DNA of 64,000 bases from NCBI GenBank assembly GCA_026545225.1, contig CM048846.1:83779270-83843269 (forward strand), in the 5' to 3' direction. Positions 11,441 to 23,033 of the stretch are shown here, piece by piece. A program made the position numbers and the translations under genes. The notes under the pieces are model-generated. The model was not told the DNA's origin. It saw nothing but the letters and a program-made list of their open reading frames with translations, and did no database searches. This DNA comes from Cornus controversa (taxonomy: Eukaryota; Streptophyta; Magnoliopsida; Cornales; Cornaceae). Each line of letters starts with the position of its first letter. Position 1 is the first letter of the stretch.

Positions 11441-12925
11441 TATATTTAATTTGAAATATAAGTAGTTAGCTTTGATTTGAAAATCAAATAATAATGTCTC
11501 AATGATGAAGCTCAAAAATCTCTGTAATTATGATGATGCTTTCTATCTGTTAGCTTAACCGATTCTTACTTTGAATGCCTGAGTATATGAATGTTTTTAT
11601 TTTTTATTTTGTTGAAAAATCTTATTATTCAATACATTACAATTAAGTACCTTGAAAAAGGTATATTAACAATTTGGACCTTAGAGTCTTAGACATGCCA
11701 AGATGCGAGGTCTCCATGACAACCAAATGGATGAAAAGGGCAATGCAACTTTGAATTTGTAAGTTCTTGATTCTCTTCAACTGAATTTATGCTCTCTGTG
11801 AACAAAGCATAATATATATATATAATTGATGAATATTTTATGCTTAAATTCTGCCTAGTGTTACCACCAATCCATGGAAATAAAAAAACCACAACCAACT
11901 TTTTAATAATTATGTCTCATCTAATCGCTTTGTGATCAGGTAGCTTTCACACAAAGCAACTTAAAAATTAGAGGCCTGTGAAACCAAAGTCTCTGGTTTG
12001 GCATCATCGCACTTTGCTTGAAAAAATTACTTTATATATGAATTCATACATTGTAAATTCTTGTTTGTGACATGCCCTTGTTTTGGTTTTTTCTATAACA
12101 CCAAACGGAGCTCTCATATTTAAGGACTAAAAGACCGTCAAACAGTTCCCTTCTCTATACATAGTGGTAAGCAAAACTCAAATGAATGCTGCTAACAATG
12201 CGAAGTACCGGGTTTAAATTCTCAACAAGCAAGATGTTACTGCACAAATCAATGGTATTTCTTCATCCCACGCATGTCCTCCTGGTCCAGGATGCCCTAG
12301 TGGAGTTCAATATGGATTCTGTTGAATGGGTTGCTCAAGAACTAGTTGCAACAGAGTAAAGCCCTGGCTTAACATTCCCCGTGAGTATTTCTCTTTTTAA
12401 GGCTAGTCTAGTGAACGAGTCATCTGGGAAGAGTCTAACGTACACAGTTTTACCATAGCATGTAGGGGGCTGTTTTCTGTTTCGAATCCGTGACCTTGAG
12501 ATTATAATGGAGCACCCTTATTGTTCCGTCATAGCCCACCCTCAGTAAATTATCTATTAATGTCCCTTCAAATGTTTTGCTAACACATGTGGGCATAAAC
12601 CAAATCATCTCAGTAGGTTTTTCTAAGAAAAAGAAATTTATTAAGAGTCACACTAGGTTATATGAGTTGATGAAGACTTCTTTAGGATGGGATTTTGCAT
12701 TCAAAAACTCTAGGGTCAAGAACATGAAATGATTTCTTTTTCGTCATTGTCCAAATTCACACTTTTATTAACAACTTATTGGGTTCATAATGTTATTACT
12801 TGTACTGCCTCTATGTAGTCTCTACCAAGACATCTGATCTCTGGGCTATGAATACTGAAGACCTGACGGCAACAACAGAGCGGTGAAGTATCAAAAAGTT
12901 CATCCATTGATTAGAAATCCAATGG
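11441..12925 (+). pseudogene. Truncated duplicate of the USP-fold gene at 36,993
   Basis: This segment aligns by eye with 36,223-37,635, from the upstream region through exon 1, intron 1 and exon 2. Shared runs include TTTGTGACATG, AACACCAAACG and CACGCATGTCCTC. The ATG equivalent is at 12182. Its frame meets a stop after 11 codons (GTT TAA at about 12215), and part of exon 1 is deleted. The exon-2 equivalent (about 12,830-12,910) lost the codons around WRSN. Exons 3 and 4 are absent. It cannot make the protein and is best read as a decayed partial duplicate. The real copy is 24 kb away, separated by the nested mobile elements and by the membrane-protein gene. Confidence 0.88.
12413..12545 (-). 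mobile_element. Au-like SINE remnant in the pseudogene intron
   Basis: The minus strand reads AAGGTCACGGATTCGAAACA, resembling the tRNA-type B box of plant SINEs. It is followed by CAGCCCCCTACATG and GACTCTTCCCAGATGAC, as expected of the Au SINE family body. The A-box region is degraded. The equivalent intron of the intact gene also carries a SINE in the same orientation at 37,305-37,405, so the insertion predates the duplication. Confidence 0.65.
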
Positions 12926-13447
12926 GGATAGATAAGAAAGAAAGGAAGATGATGCAGACTCGACAAAGATAATTTGTATGCAAATTTGCAACTTACAATC
13001 CAAATTGAGAATAGTGTTGGAGGTTTAAATATTCAAGTTACACCCTTCATAGATGATATTAACATATAGGTTTTAGGAGTTAGCTCACTAGTACGGGATC
13101 AAGAACCCTTTGTTTAAATCATTTTAGCATTGTATGTTGATTAGTTGTTGAATGAAGTGAACTTTGTAACGAGATAGCTCACACCATCTAACAACTGACA
13201 AATGATTTGATTCAACCAACAATTATGCAAGTATTTGATTAAGACTAATTGATTACAAGTGTGTGCATAAATACTCAACTAATTCAACCATCCAACAATT
13301 TCAAGACTCTAATTAAGATGCACTTACCCATAAAGGAAAACGATTATAATTCAGAACTGTAACTCATGAAACAAGCTTATTTTAGTAGACGCCCAGCTAT
13401 ATAAATATGCTAGTAGTCAATAGTCCACCTGATCAGAACTTGCATGG
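12926..13447. other. Intergenic, no gene seen
   Basis: AT-rich spacer between the pseudogene and the 3' end of the minus-strand membrane-protein gene. Nothing recognisable was found beyond short chance ORFs. Confidence 0.4.
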
Positions 13448-13981
13448 TTAAGGTCGGTTTTTTATGAGGAAAATGGCGAGCAGAGAAAAGGCAAAGATGG
13501 TCCAGTAAATGAGCTTAATGCAGGGTGGGAAAGGTATGGTGATGGCGAAGAAGAAGGCTGCGACTCCAAAGAGGACACCCATATGCTCTAGCACTTGGGC
13601 AAGCTTTGGGGAATTGGAATACATGTACTTTGAGAGATAGAGCAGAGTGACTGCAATAACAATGGCGTGAGAGAGAAAGTGGAAGCTTACAGGGAGTGGC
13701 ACATGAATTTGAAGCGACAGAAGTGCAATTGCAACAGCCCATGAAAAGCAAAATCCAATTACTTTGGCTGGCCATTCAACAACATTATGTGCCGCAACGA
13801 CACCAAAGGGATTAGGAACGTCCTCGTCGTTGGCGGCTGGTTGGTGTTGCTGAGCATCAGCTGCTACTGGCGTTTCGGGGTCTGAAGTAGAAGTAGGAGA
13901 TGGTGGTGGAAGGGATATTAGGAGATATCTTCGGAAGAAAAGCTTAATTGATATAAACAGCTTGTTCTTCATCTCTTCCAT
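13448..13981 (-). CDS. Small plant multi-pass membrane protein, function unknown
   Basis: Single-exon ORF of 177 residues, start ATG at 13981 and stop TAA at 13450-13448. Residues 1-25 are basic and hydrophobic. Residues 26-60 are a Pro/Ser/Gln-rich linker (PPPSPTSTSDPETPVAADA). The rest has about four hydrophobic stretches, near residues 70-90, 97-118, 130-150 and 155-172, with basic residues at the very C-terminus (IKNRP), so an integral membrane protein is likely. Base composition is higher in GC than the flanks, and third positions look like real coding sequence. I do not recognise the family and give no function. It is divergent in orientation from its neighbours and lies between the pseudogene and the nested mobile-element block. 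A second in-frame ATG at codon 4 could also serve as start. Confidence 0.72.
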   Translation of the reverse strand: MEEMKNKLFISIKLFFRRYLLISLPPPSPTSTSDPETPVAADAQQHQPAANDEDVPNPFGVVAAHNVVEWPAKVIGFCFSWAVAIALLSLQIHVPLPVSFHFLSHAIVIAVTLLYLSKYMYSNSPKLAQVLEHMGVLFGVAAFFFAITIPFPPCIKLIYWTIFAFSLLAIFLIKNRP

Positions 13982-14048
13982 TCTCTTACTTACTGATCTC
14001 TCAACGTGATTTTGAGTTATGGATGAGAATGCGAGCTTTTAAAGGAGA

Positions 14049-14258
14049 CTATAGTTCATCGGTATAGCCGAAATAGGAGTTTTTCCCAAGAACTCTTCTT
14101 GCGCACACAACTGAAAGGTTGTCAGTCCCTGTATCCATCTCTTCCAAAGGTCCAAAGCCCTTCCTTAACCATAACAAAACACTCCAAAAATCTCTTTCTA
14201 GTCCACATGTATGCCAATCTGGTGTGTAGTCAGAAATTTGGACAAGTGGTGCGAACAT
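14049..14258 (-). other. Unrecognised 69-residue ORF, possible gene fragment
   Basis: A minus-strand frame with protein-like composition: it has five Trp/Tyr-rich positions and reads SDYTPDWHTCGLERDFWSVL, then LWLRKGFGPLEEMDTGTDNL. It lies 67 bp upstream of the start of the membrane-protein gene and in the same orientation. It might be a fragment of an older gene or of a transposon ORF, or chance. No splice partner or domain was recognised. Confidence 0.3.
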
Positions 14259-15494
14259 AACACCATCAAGTAAAATTAATTTTTTTCAAGTACTTGGCAA
14301 AATAAAATATCACGTATAAAGATCTAATTTCTTTTTAAGGATATATTACATAAACCTTTGAAAATGACAAACTCATAACTAATTATGTCAACTAAGAATT
14401 ATCACCAATAATTAGGACATGAAATAATTAGCAGGTCGAAACAAATCATGCAAAATAAATTGGTTTATAAATGCCAAAATTTCTATGTTACCTGGACTTG
14501 GATACGGGTGTCGGAAACGAGTATGTCTAAGAGTCGGATTCGTTTATCTATCAAATTATATGACACGAGGACATGAATTATAAGTGTCCAAAAATCAGAC
14601 ACGAGTGTTTGGACACGACATAAAAAATATTTATAGATATAATATTAGACACACACAGACATGACAAGTATTTACGGATATAATACGGATTAATTATGAG
14701 ATATTAATAGACTTTACAAGTTTATAGAGTTTTATTATCATAGTAATATATTATATATAATATACTATTGTAGATTTGTGGGTTAACACTGGCTTGCTTA
14801 GTTACCTTTACTGAGAAAATTATATAATTTATATATCTGATGTACTGTTGGGTAACAACAGTGTGTTGTTAATAATATTATAGTACCATAATATATATAT
14901 ATATACACTGTTGGGTTACAATCGTGTTTGGTTAATGGTTATGGTCTTAGGCGAGTGTGAAAAACACGCTCGGTCATACCAAGAAGGAAGGCATACACGG
15001 CGTGTATTTTTCGATCATCTCCAACCTTCCCAAAAAGACTATTTTTGGATCCAGTCAGTCATTTTCGAACTAGTAAGCTTCATAATATGTATAAAAAAAA
15101 CTGAACACACACAAAAAAAAAAGCTTCATAATATGTATAAAAAAAACTGAACACACAAAAAAAAAAAAAAAAGTATTCTATGTATAATTTTCTTTTTATA
15201 AAACTAAGTGGGTACACACTCGGGCCTTAATAGGTTTGTTCAGTTCTAAACCAAAAAAATAATTGTATTTAGTATATGTATAATATTTTTTTCCCCATAA
15301 AACTAAGTGGGTACATCCATGCTCACTCAGGCCTTATTAGGTTCGCCCCTGAAATCAAACAAGCCAAAAATCTCTATTCTGGTCTCAAAGTCTCAAAATG
15401 CAAAAAGCAGAGCACTATATACCCATCCAAACACTACTTGTTTTGGACTCGAAGTCTCAAAATGCCAAAAGCCCTATAGACATTGGAAAGGCTA
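14259..15494. other. Intergenic, AT-rich with short direct repeats
   Basis: No gene is seen. 14,495-14,660 has repeated ACACGAG/GTGTC(C/G) words. At 15,074-15,157 a 45-bp unit (AAGCTTCATAATATGTATAA..., ending in an A-run) is present twice in tandem. Two diverged copies of a unit starting AAAACTAAGTGGGTACA occur at about 15,199 and 15,298. Confidence 0.45.
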
Positions 15495-16130
15495 GGTTTC
15501 ATCAGTGGTTGATCAAAGCTCTATCAAGCTTCCTTGCAATGTTGCACACCCCAACACTTTTATTATTCCAAGTGAAATTAAGACCACTAAATCTCAAATC
15601 ATCCAAACTAGCCTCATTCAAATACTCTCTCAACTCAGTAGTTGCAACATTAATCCTGCTTGAGACTCCATGTCTTTCGAAAAAATTTCTGGTGGCATTA
15701 AAATCACCCAACATTATCCATGTTGATGAGAAGTGTATAGAGAAAAACTAAATCTCATCCCAAAGAGACTTCCTATCAAGAGCTGCATTAGCACCATAAA
15801 TAAATGACACTTTGAAGGCAAGGTTGTCAACCACATAGCAGACAGAGCAATGAATTTCCTGCCTGCTAGTTTGTATTACAGAGAGGTTGATCACTCTAGG
15901 GTCCCACAACACCCAAATTTTTTTCCAAAGGAGAGAACTCAAAGTTCTAACCCAATTTCCACCTGCGAGTAATAACTCTATGGATCCGATCCACATTATC
16001 AAGGGTCACTTTGGTTTCCATAATTGCAAGAATAAACACTTTATTCTCAGCTTGAAAGGCTTTAGTTTCTAGTTGTTTTAAGAGGCGAACTCTCTCATCT
16101 TGAAATACATCTATTTGTTTTCTCCACAAT
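15495..16130 (-). mobile_element. LINE endonuclease-domain fragment
   Basis: Reading the minus strand through two frames gives the apurinic-endonuclease domain of a plant L1-type LINE. First comes FILAIMETKV (the conserved ETK motif), then IWVLWDPRVINLSVIQTSRQ with EIHCSV. FKVSFIYGANAALDRKSLWD follows, then MLGDFNATRNFFERHG, and NFTWNN with a closing KLDRALINH. Stop codons and frame changes break it, so it is dead. Only the N-terminal endonuclease part is present, with no reverse transcriptase. It abuts the truncated LTR of Copia element A at about 16,135. Confidence 0.85.
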
Positions 16131-16804
16131 AGACATTTTTAGAAATCATTGTTTTAGAGAGAAAAAGCTTTTTGAGAGTATATTTAGATGTGTATATTTT
16201 TATTTTGAGAGTACACATCTATATACCGAGTAATTTTAGGGTGTTGTTCTCAAAAATGATTGACTATTCATACACTACTTTAGAATTTCTTGTTGATCAA
16301 AACATCAATATTTTTGGTTTCCTTTTAACATTGTGTTCGTGAGGCGGCAAATCATATCGCACTACAAAGGAGACAGAGTGTTAACGGAGTATTCTTGTTC
16401 TAGCAAGCCTTTTGCAAGGATTGAGGAGTTAGTCTGAAGTTTGTAGCAATTAGACGAGGAGTTGTAAGAGTAAGCCTGAGGTGTTTAACAACTAATTCTT
16501 GACAGAATGGAGTGAGTGTGAGACTGAGACATAGCTTCTTGTACATTGATTCACATTGATTCGATGATAGTGGATTCATTTTCCTAAGGCTATAACCTCC
16601 CCATGATTTTTTCCCAAAAGAGTTTCCACGTAAAATATTGATGTCATCTATTCTCTATTGACTTGTTTTGTGTGATTGGTTGAATTTTAATTGGCTAAAA
16701 TTAAAATAATATGAAAATTGAGCAAACAAGCAAGAAAACCTATTCACCTCCCTCTAGATTTTAGTCAAACTTTCGCAGTCATTTCCGCTACCCACAAGTC
16801 ACAA

Positions 16805-16816
16805 TTGGTATAAGAG
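16805..16816 (+). other. Primer-binding site of Copia element A
   Basis: TTGGTATAAGAG lies directly after the LTR end ...GTCACA. It is one change from the TTGGTATCAGAG of Copia elements primed by initiator tRNA-Met. Confidence 0.7.
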
Positions 16817-16893
16817 TAATTTTCTAATTAGTGAGTTGTTTCTTGTGAAAGTTATTTTTAAAATAAAAAGTTATTTTTATTTTCAAAAATTAT

Positions 16894-17643
16894 TATGGAA
16901 TCTCATATGAGAGAGGGTGGATCAGTTCAGCGAACTCCTTTATTTGATGGATCAAATTATTCATTTTGAAAACCCATATGAAAGCTTTTCTTAAATTAGA
17001 AGGTGAGAAAGTATGGATAGCTGCAGAGGAAGGTTAGATTGTTCCAATTGCTACCACTAGTGAAGGAGCTGATAGAGTGATTGTAGAATATGTACCATCT
17101 TTATGGAATCCTACTGAGCATGAAGTAGCTAATGCAAATAGCAAAGGGTTATATTCAATCTTTAATTCTGTTGTGCCTTCAGAGTTCTCTAGGATCTCTT
17201 CTTTCACAACTACGAAAGAAGCATGAGATATACTTCAAATTACTCATGAGGGTACTACTAAAGTGAAGATTTCAAAATTACAAATGCTCAGAATTGGTTT
17301 GAGACTATTAGAATGGAAGAGGATGAAATTTTTTCTAAGTTTTATTCTAAGTTGAATGAAATTGTTCAAAATTGTTCCAACGTAGGTGAGAAGATTCCTC
17401 AATTTCAAATTATTAGAAAAAATTTGAGATCACTTCGCTTTCAGGCTAAAGTAGAGGCCATAAAAGAGAGTAAGAATATTGATACAATGAATGTAGTAGA
17501 ACTAGTTGGATGACTTCAAACTTTTGAGATGAAATATCATCTGAGGAGTTTGCTCTTTTAGTTAAGAAATTTAGTAAGATCCTAAGGTATGAAACAAGAT
17601 TTAGAAAAGAGGATCCTTCTAAATTTTGTAACTTTGAAAAAGG
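16894..17643 (+). pseudogene. Copia gag (UBN2-type), N-terminal part, element A
   Basis: The frame opens with MESHMREGGSVQRTPLFDGS and hits a stop at SNYSF* (a change from the expected Trp of FDGTNY.FW). It continues in other frames with SEFSRISSFTTTKEA and then MEEDEIFSKFYSKLNEIVQN. This is the capsid-like gag region of a Copia retroelement, which packages element RNA in cytoplasmic particles. Multiple stops and at least one shift show it is not functional. The C-terminal zinc-knuckle part is displaced to 33,797 onward by insertion of element B. Confidence 0.8.
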
Positions 17644-20274
17644 TAAGTTGTGCAGTGTGAAAGTGGCTGCGAAATTCTAATTAAAACCTAGATGGGGGTG
17701 AATAGGTTTACCTGTTCGTTTGTCTAATTTAGTAAATAAATGAAGTGCAAATAATGTAAATAAAGTAAAGTGTAGAGATAACACCAGATTTATGTGGAAA
17801 CCCAGAATGGGAGAAAATCATGGGTGAGGCTGTAGCCCAGAAAAACAAATCCACTATTGTCAAAGCAAAGTACAACAAACTCAGTCTCAGTCTCAGTCTC
17901 ACACCCATTCCACTTTGTCAAGAATTTGATATTGAACACCTAAGGCTTACTCTTGCCACTCCACGTCCAATTATTGCAAATTTTAGGCTAATATCACAAT
18001 CCTTGCAGAAGAGTTGGTGATTCGTGTGTGAGTGTGACTCAAAAAGTATACCAATTAAAAATTTTCACACTTCGCAATAGAACGAATTCCTTGCAGAATA
18101 GGGCTATCTAAAGGGGTATCGTACCTCAGGGATTATGGTCTGATGAGTTGGAATACGGAACTAATTCTAATTAAATTTATAAGAAAAGAATTCTGATTTT
18201 TAAACTAATTAAAAAGATAAAATAAAATAAATCAAAGTAAACAAGATAGTGAAGATAATAAGAGAGAAACCTAGGGTGTTTGACTTCACCACTAACTCCA
18301 CAATCAATGGTCAATTGAATCAACTATAGGGGAATTACATCATGCATAAGTGGTGTTGGTGGCTACAAGCTCACCTTCATCCGTCAAGAAGATAACATAT
18401 GATTAAGGCTAAGCCATGGACTATCTTCGATTGGCATGGGCCATCTGCCTAACTACTCTAATCTAGGGTGCAGTATGGTTCATCTTCTCTAGGCATAATC
18501 CATCAAAGCTCATAACAATATATTCAGTGATTACCATTGTGTAATAATTTCTCTCATGATCACAGAAAACAAGAGGGATTGAGTTCAATAATAACAACTA
18601 AATATCTAAGACAAGATAAGAAATCATTGAGATTGAATTTACAAGACTTTTATTGCTCAATTCTATAATAAGAATCCTCACAATTACACAATCTATGCAT
18701 GTATATAAAGGTCCCCAATAATTAAAACAATCAAACCATTGATACTTTGTTAGGGCTACATCAAAACCCTAGTGGATGAACTAGCCGCTCATGGTAGAAG
18801 AAGAAGCTTCAACTGTTGAGGAAGAAGGCATCATCTTCATGAATTATGCGTATGACTTCGTTCTCCAATGGCTCTGCAATATGTTTCTGTTCTCTTCTCA
18901 GCCCTCTCAGACTCTCCAATCTCTGTGTAAGCTCTCCCGTAGCTCAGCCTCTAAGTCTTCACTTTATTCCCCAAGAGAATACACCAAAGTCCTAATCCAA
19001 TTAGGAATAAATTAGGGTTTCCCGCAGCACTAATCAGGTGGGTTTTTCCTGCTGACTTCGGCCCAACTTTTGACCCACTAGAAGTCCGATTTACGGAATT
19101 TTCGTGAAATACAAAAGTGTGCAGAATCAAATTTCGTTCAACCTTACTCGAGAATTATGTCGATTTGAGGCTCGAAAATAAGAATTATGGTCCGTTTTCC
19201 AAAACGGGATTAAGACTGCATTATGCGCAGATTTGGGCTTCAGGCCCGAAACCTTCTTAAGCAGTTGTAATTCTCTTGGACCTCTTCCTTGGGCTGATTT
19301 GAGTTGAAATAAATGGTTGAGTGAATCTCCTTGATGTAGGCTTCATCTCACCATCTTGGATGTCTTCTTTCAAAGCCCAAAAACTTGGTTTTAACTGAAA
19401 TAATCATTAAGGCCCTGAAAATACAGAAAACACTAAAACAAAGTAAAATCACAAAATAATCTATCACTAAGAGAATAAAATACATAAGTTAAGAGGCTAG
19501 AATGCGTAACATTCAACGCCGATCAGTTGGTGGAAGAACACGAATACTCTTCAAATATTATGTCCCTTTCGAAGTGCGATTAACTTCTCCTTCCTCACAA
19601 ACAAACACTTGAGAAGAACTTAAATGAACCAGTGTCTTAATCAACAAGAAATACATAGCAGTTTTCAAACAGTTGATCAAGAAGAGAGAGGCATAATCCA
19701 AAATCACTCAGTGTATATAGCTGTGCTCTCAATGAAAAGCAAAATAATTTTTTGCCCTAAAAGATACAACAAAGCTTTCTCTCTAAAAAATAATTTTTAG
19801 AAAGCATAATTGAAGCAAAAGCCTATAAGAGCATTTATAGATGGTGAAGTCCTATTAGTAAGTTTTTTAGAAACCAATTTAAACCAAAACAAAAGTTTTC
19901 TTATTGAATCAACAATTTTAGCAAAGTGGGATTGATTGCAATTGAAGTGAGATTGGTTGTACTTTATAGACTTTCAATTTCTGAACAACCAAGATATGTT
20001 GGAATGGTTGCACTTAAAGTGGGACTAGTCGCACTTTGAAAACATCAAAATTTTAACTTAAAATTGTAGTTTTCAAAATTGGACTTCAAAATATGAAGTG
20101 CAAAGTGTCCTCACACACTTATCTTGAATATATGATGCTCTCACTTGATCAACGATATTCATGCACTTGATCTTCAACTTCATCATCGATTACAAAGATT
20201 TAAACTAAATATTACAACTCGATCATACTTAGTTTTGACATCAAAATTTACCAATTACAATAAAATATCTTACA
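17644..20274 (-). repeat. 3' LTR of Copia element B, interrupted by solo LTR C
   Basis: The sequence matches the 5' LTR at 32,935-33,796 on both sides of an insertion: for example GAAATACATAGCAG against GAAATACGTAGTAG and GCCCTAAAAGATA in both. The right end ...ATATCTTACA borders the purine tract at 20,275-20,290. Without insertion C and one copy of its duplication (1,513 bp) it is about 1.1 kb. It keeps a 250-bp stretch (about 17,790-18,017) that the 5' LTR lacks but the LTR remnant at 47,476 also has, so the 5' LTR carries a deletion. Confidence 0.8.
18018..19525. mobile_element. Solo LTR C inserted in the LTR of element B
   Basis: A 1,508-bp segment that begins TGATTCGTG and ends GCCGATCA, flanked by the perfect 5-bp direct repeat GTTGG (18,013-18,017 and 19,526-19,530). 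Skipping it restores the LTR reading GCAGAAGAGTTGGTGGAAGA, which matches the related LTR at 47,840. The TG...CA ends and 5-bp duplication are those of an LTR. No gag-pol ORF lies inside, so it is a solo LTR or a very reduced element. It contains an ACCTCAGGGATTATGG block, orientation uncertain. The ORF at 18,791-19,015 has no support as a gene. Confidence 0.85.
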
Positions 20275-20290
20275 ATCTTTCCCTTTGACA
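20275..20290 (-). other. Polypurine tract of Copia element B
   Basis: On the minus strand TGTCAAAGGGAAAGAT lies directly before the 3' LTR start TGTAAGATAT. This is the position and composition of a plus-strand primer tract, and it fixes the LTR boundary at 20,274. Confidence 0.65.
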
Positions 20291-21239
20291 ATTTCGTGAC
20301 AAAACCACCAAGAAAATTATAATCTAATTCACTGGAAATATCAAATTAGAAAAAGTCCAAAAATACATAGAAATATAGCTGAATCATTGAAGCTTCTCAT
20401 GTGATGTTCAAGTTCTTGAACATGAAATATAGAACCTGTTAACTATTGCACAAGACTTAAACAAACACAACCTGTAAAAAGCTTAATACAAAAATGTATA
20501 ATATCTCTATATAATAACTCCCCCTTAAACATATATATCCATTCTCTCCCTTTTTGTTATGAAATTGACAAATTAATGCACAAAAGAGAGATAATAGATC
20601 GATAGACAAGTACACACATAAAAGAGAACAAACAATGTCCATTCAATGATATCGCAACAAGGTTCACAAAAGATGGACATTCATAAAGCATATAAAGCTA
20701 AGCCTAAATTATAAAACCAAAGTAAGCATGTCTAAAGCATAGCAAAACAAACATGTCAAAAAGCAACAACTAGGCACCATCATCATAACCATAAGAACAA
20801 GTCTAGGTCTAGTCATCAAACTACAAAAACCTAAAACCTATAAAAATATTTTCAAAAATTTTTAATATTTGAAAAACCAAAGGCAAAGAATATCATGAGA
20901 ATGATGAATCAAAATTTTGCACAAGCATAATCATGAGCTCTAAAATTTTCAGAAAATTTAAAAAAATTATGAACAAATAATTTTAAAACCCATAAATTTG
21001 CGAATAAAATTCATTCTCAATTTCATGATCATGGCACGAATTCCAATTTACAATATTTATAAAATTTAAAAATTCATCTAATAAATTCATGTGTGTGTGC
21101 ACAATCCAACATCATAAATAATTAACTAAATTCCATTGATGAATTGACTAAAACACATTGGATAAAAAACATTTAAGAGTAACACATGAACACACATAAA
21201 TAAATTGAATTTCATTACCATTTTTTTATATTTCTAATA
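20291..21239 (-). other. Non-coding 3' tract of element B, shared with element A
   Basis: AT-rich, without ORFs. On the minus strand it includes a GGGGGAG block (20,520-20,526 region) and a segment, TCCAATGTGTTTTAGTC, also present on the plus strand in element A at 35,253. In both elements this tract follows gag directly, where pol would be expected. Confidence 0.65.
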
Positions 21240-23028
21240 TGACGACTTTCACTCTTACGGGCAACCAACTCTTTCCTCTAACATCATTATTTAATTTTCT
21301 CATTGGAGAATTGATTGTCATGGTATCTTCAGACAAATCTTGAAGGTAAAGTTTTCCTTTTTGACTTGGATTTTTAACAGTATTTTTTTATTCTTTTCTT
21401 TTTTGCTGAATTCATTAAACACAAAAATATTTTTAGTCTTGTAAAAACTTAATTTGCTACTCATACAATGTAATATGTTCAACTTCGCATTAGGTTTCAG
21501 TCAATTATTTCAGAGTTGGACTAGTGCATAAATTGTATGGACTTTAAAGATTCATTGCTAAATATAAATAAATAAAGTAAATTAGTTATCAATGTTTAGA
21601 TCATAAATTCAAGAACTTCATCCATTGATAAATCATGTGTCCTAATTTGTATTCACAACACATAGTGAGTTTAAAAGTAATATAGAGAACTCATTTTATC
21701 TCAAGAAAAAAACATGATTTTCTCATTCTCATAAATTCTTTAAAAATAAACAACCAACCTAAACTAAAAAATATGGTCTAATGGGAAACTAATAAAGAAC
21801 ATAAGATCAGCCCATGGCCATAATGATTCTAATGATCTCAGTTAGGGGGATTTGCACCCACAAACTTATTAGGAATGAATCCCATAGTATCAATAGACAC
21901 AAATTTAGCTAAATCTTCTTTCTTCATCCAAATTGTCTTAAAATGGAAATAATCTTGATGAAATTATGGAAGATGATTACTAACCTTCTTCTCATTTGAA
22001 TTTTTTCTAGCAACAAAATTCTTAGACTTATACCAATTATTTTTCTTTCTAACTTAAGCCCTATTTTGTGTAAAAGAATTATTGGTATGAAATCCAGAAG
22101 AATAATCCTTTTTTTTTCCTTTTCTTATAACACTAGTTTTGACTATATTCAATTTTACCACAATAAGTACAATAAAGCACATTAGACATATTCTAAACAG
22201 GCATGGACTCTACATGAGGCTTGGACTTGGGTAATGGCTTGTTTAAGTTCTTCGATCTAACAAAGATAGTTTGACCGTTCTGATTGGATTACCCTACATA
22301 ACCTAGTCTAGTCTTATCTCTTACTGACTTACCAACACTAATCATTCTATCAAGCTTAATCTGACTAGAGGTAAATGCAAATAATTTCTTTTGTGACTTT
22401 TTCAATTCAGGTTCAAGAAAAGTAATTTTAGTAGTAAGAGAATTCCTAGCAGAAATAGCTTGACTTACCTCACTTTCGAGAAACTTTACATTTTTTGAAG
22501 GTTTTGAATGTCTGACTTGTTTTCTTCAATCAACTTCCGTTTCTCTTCATTCCCTTTCTTCAATGCTTCCTTTTCACTTTCTAACTAATTCAATTCTTTA
22601 GTTTGCTCTTTGTGGCAAAAAATGGCTTTATGAATTGTTCCCTTTCTTCATTTTGATTGTTTCAGCGAACAACTCTTCACATGCTTTCGTCTTGCGCTCT
22701 TCACTTATTTATTCAATTGCATCATTTTCAAAATCATCGGAACTAGTTTGACTAAGAGTTGTATACTTCTTTGTTTCAGCTACATCAGAAGAAAAATCTT
22801 TACCCGTATCATCATTCAAAATAGAAACAAATTAAAGTAAGAGAATCATTCTCAATAAATGAATCACTATCAGAATTAGAAGTTTTAGACTTAGAGATAA
22901 TAGCTTTCATGACTTTCTTTTTATCTTTTAAACTTTCTTAGCACTAAAGCTATTCTTTTTAGGACTTAGATATTGAGTAGATGTATGACCTTTACCACCA
23001 CATGGCCAACAAGTATCCTTTGTTTTTT
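21240..23028 (-). pseudogene. Copia gag, C-terminal (zinc knuckle) half, element B
   Basis: Reading down from 23,028 on the minus strand: CWPCGGKGHTSTQY (a CCHC zinc knuckle with one Cys lost), then KKNSFSAKK and an acidic Ser/Asp-rich stretch (SKTSNSDSDSFIENDS). After a coiled Glu/Lys-rich part a second knuckle-like YCGKIEY appears near 22,165. It ends around VGANPPN near 21,850. Stops and shifts are frequent. It aligns with the plus-strand gag of element A at 33,797-34,640 (CGGEDHTFTQCPH). No pol domain follows. Confidence 0.75.
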
Positions 23029-23033
23029 TAGAG

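Larger units (their letters stand above)
16140..17643 (+). mobile_element. Copia element A, 5' part (LTR, PBS, gag start)
   Basis: From 16,140 to 16,803 the sequence matches, in opposite orientation, the LTR of element B at 32,935-33,796 (for example TTGTTTTAGAGAGAAAAAGC and TTTCTTGTTGATCAA). It lacks the first third, which is cut off at the LINE fragment. It ends ...AGTCACA. A tRNA-Met-like primer site follows, then a gag ORF beginning at ATG 16894 with SVQRTPLFDGSNYSF. The gag is UBN2-type Copia, broken by stops and shifts. One intact stretch is 17,313-17,513. It stops at AAAAAGG 17,637-17,643 where element B interrupts it. The continuation is at 33,797. Confidence 0.82.
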
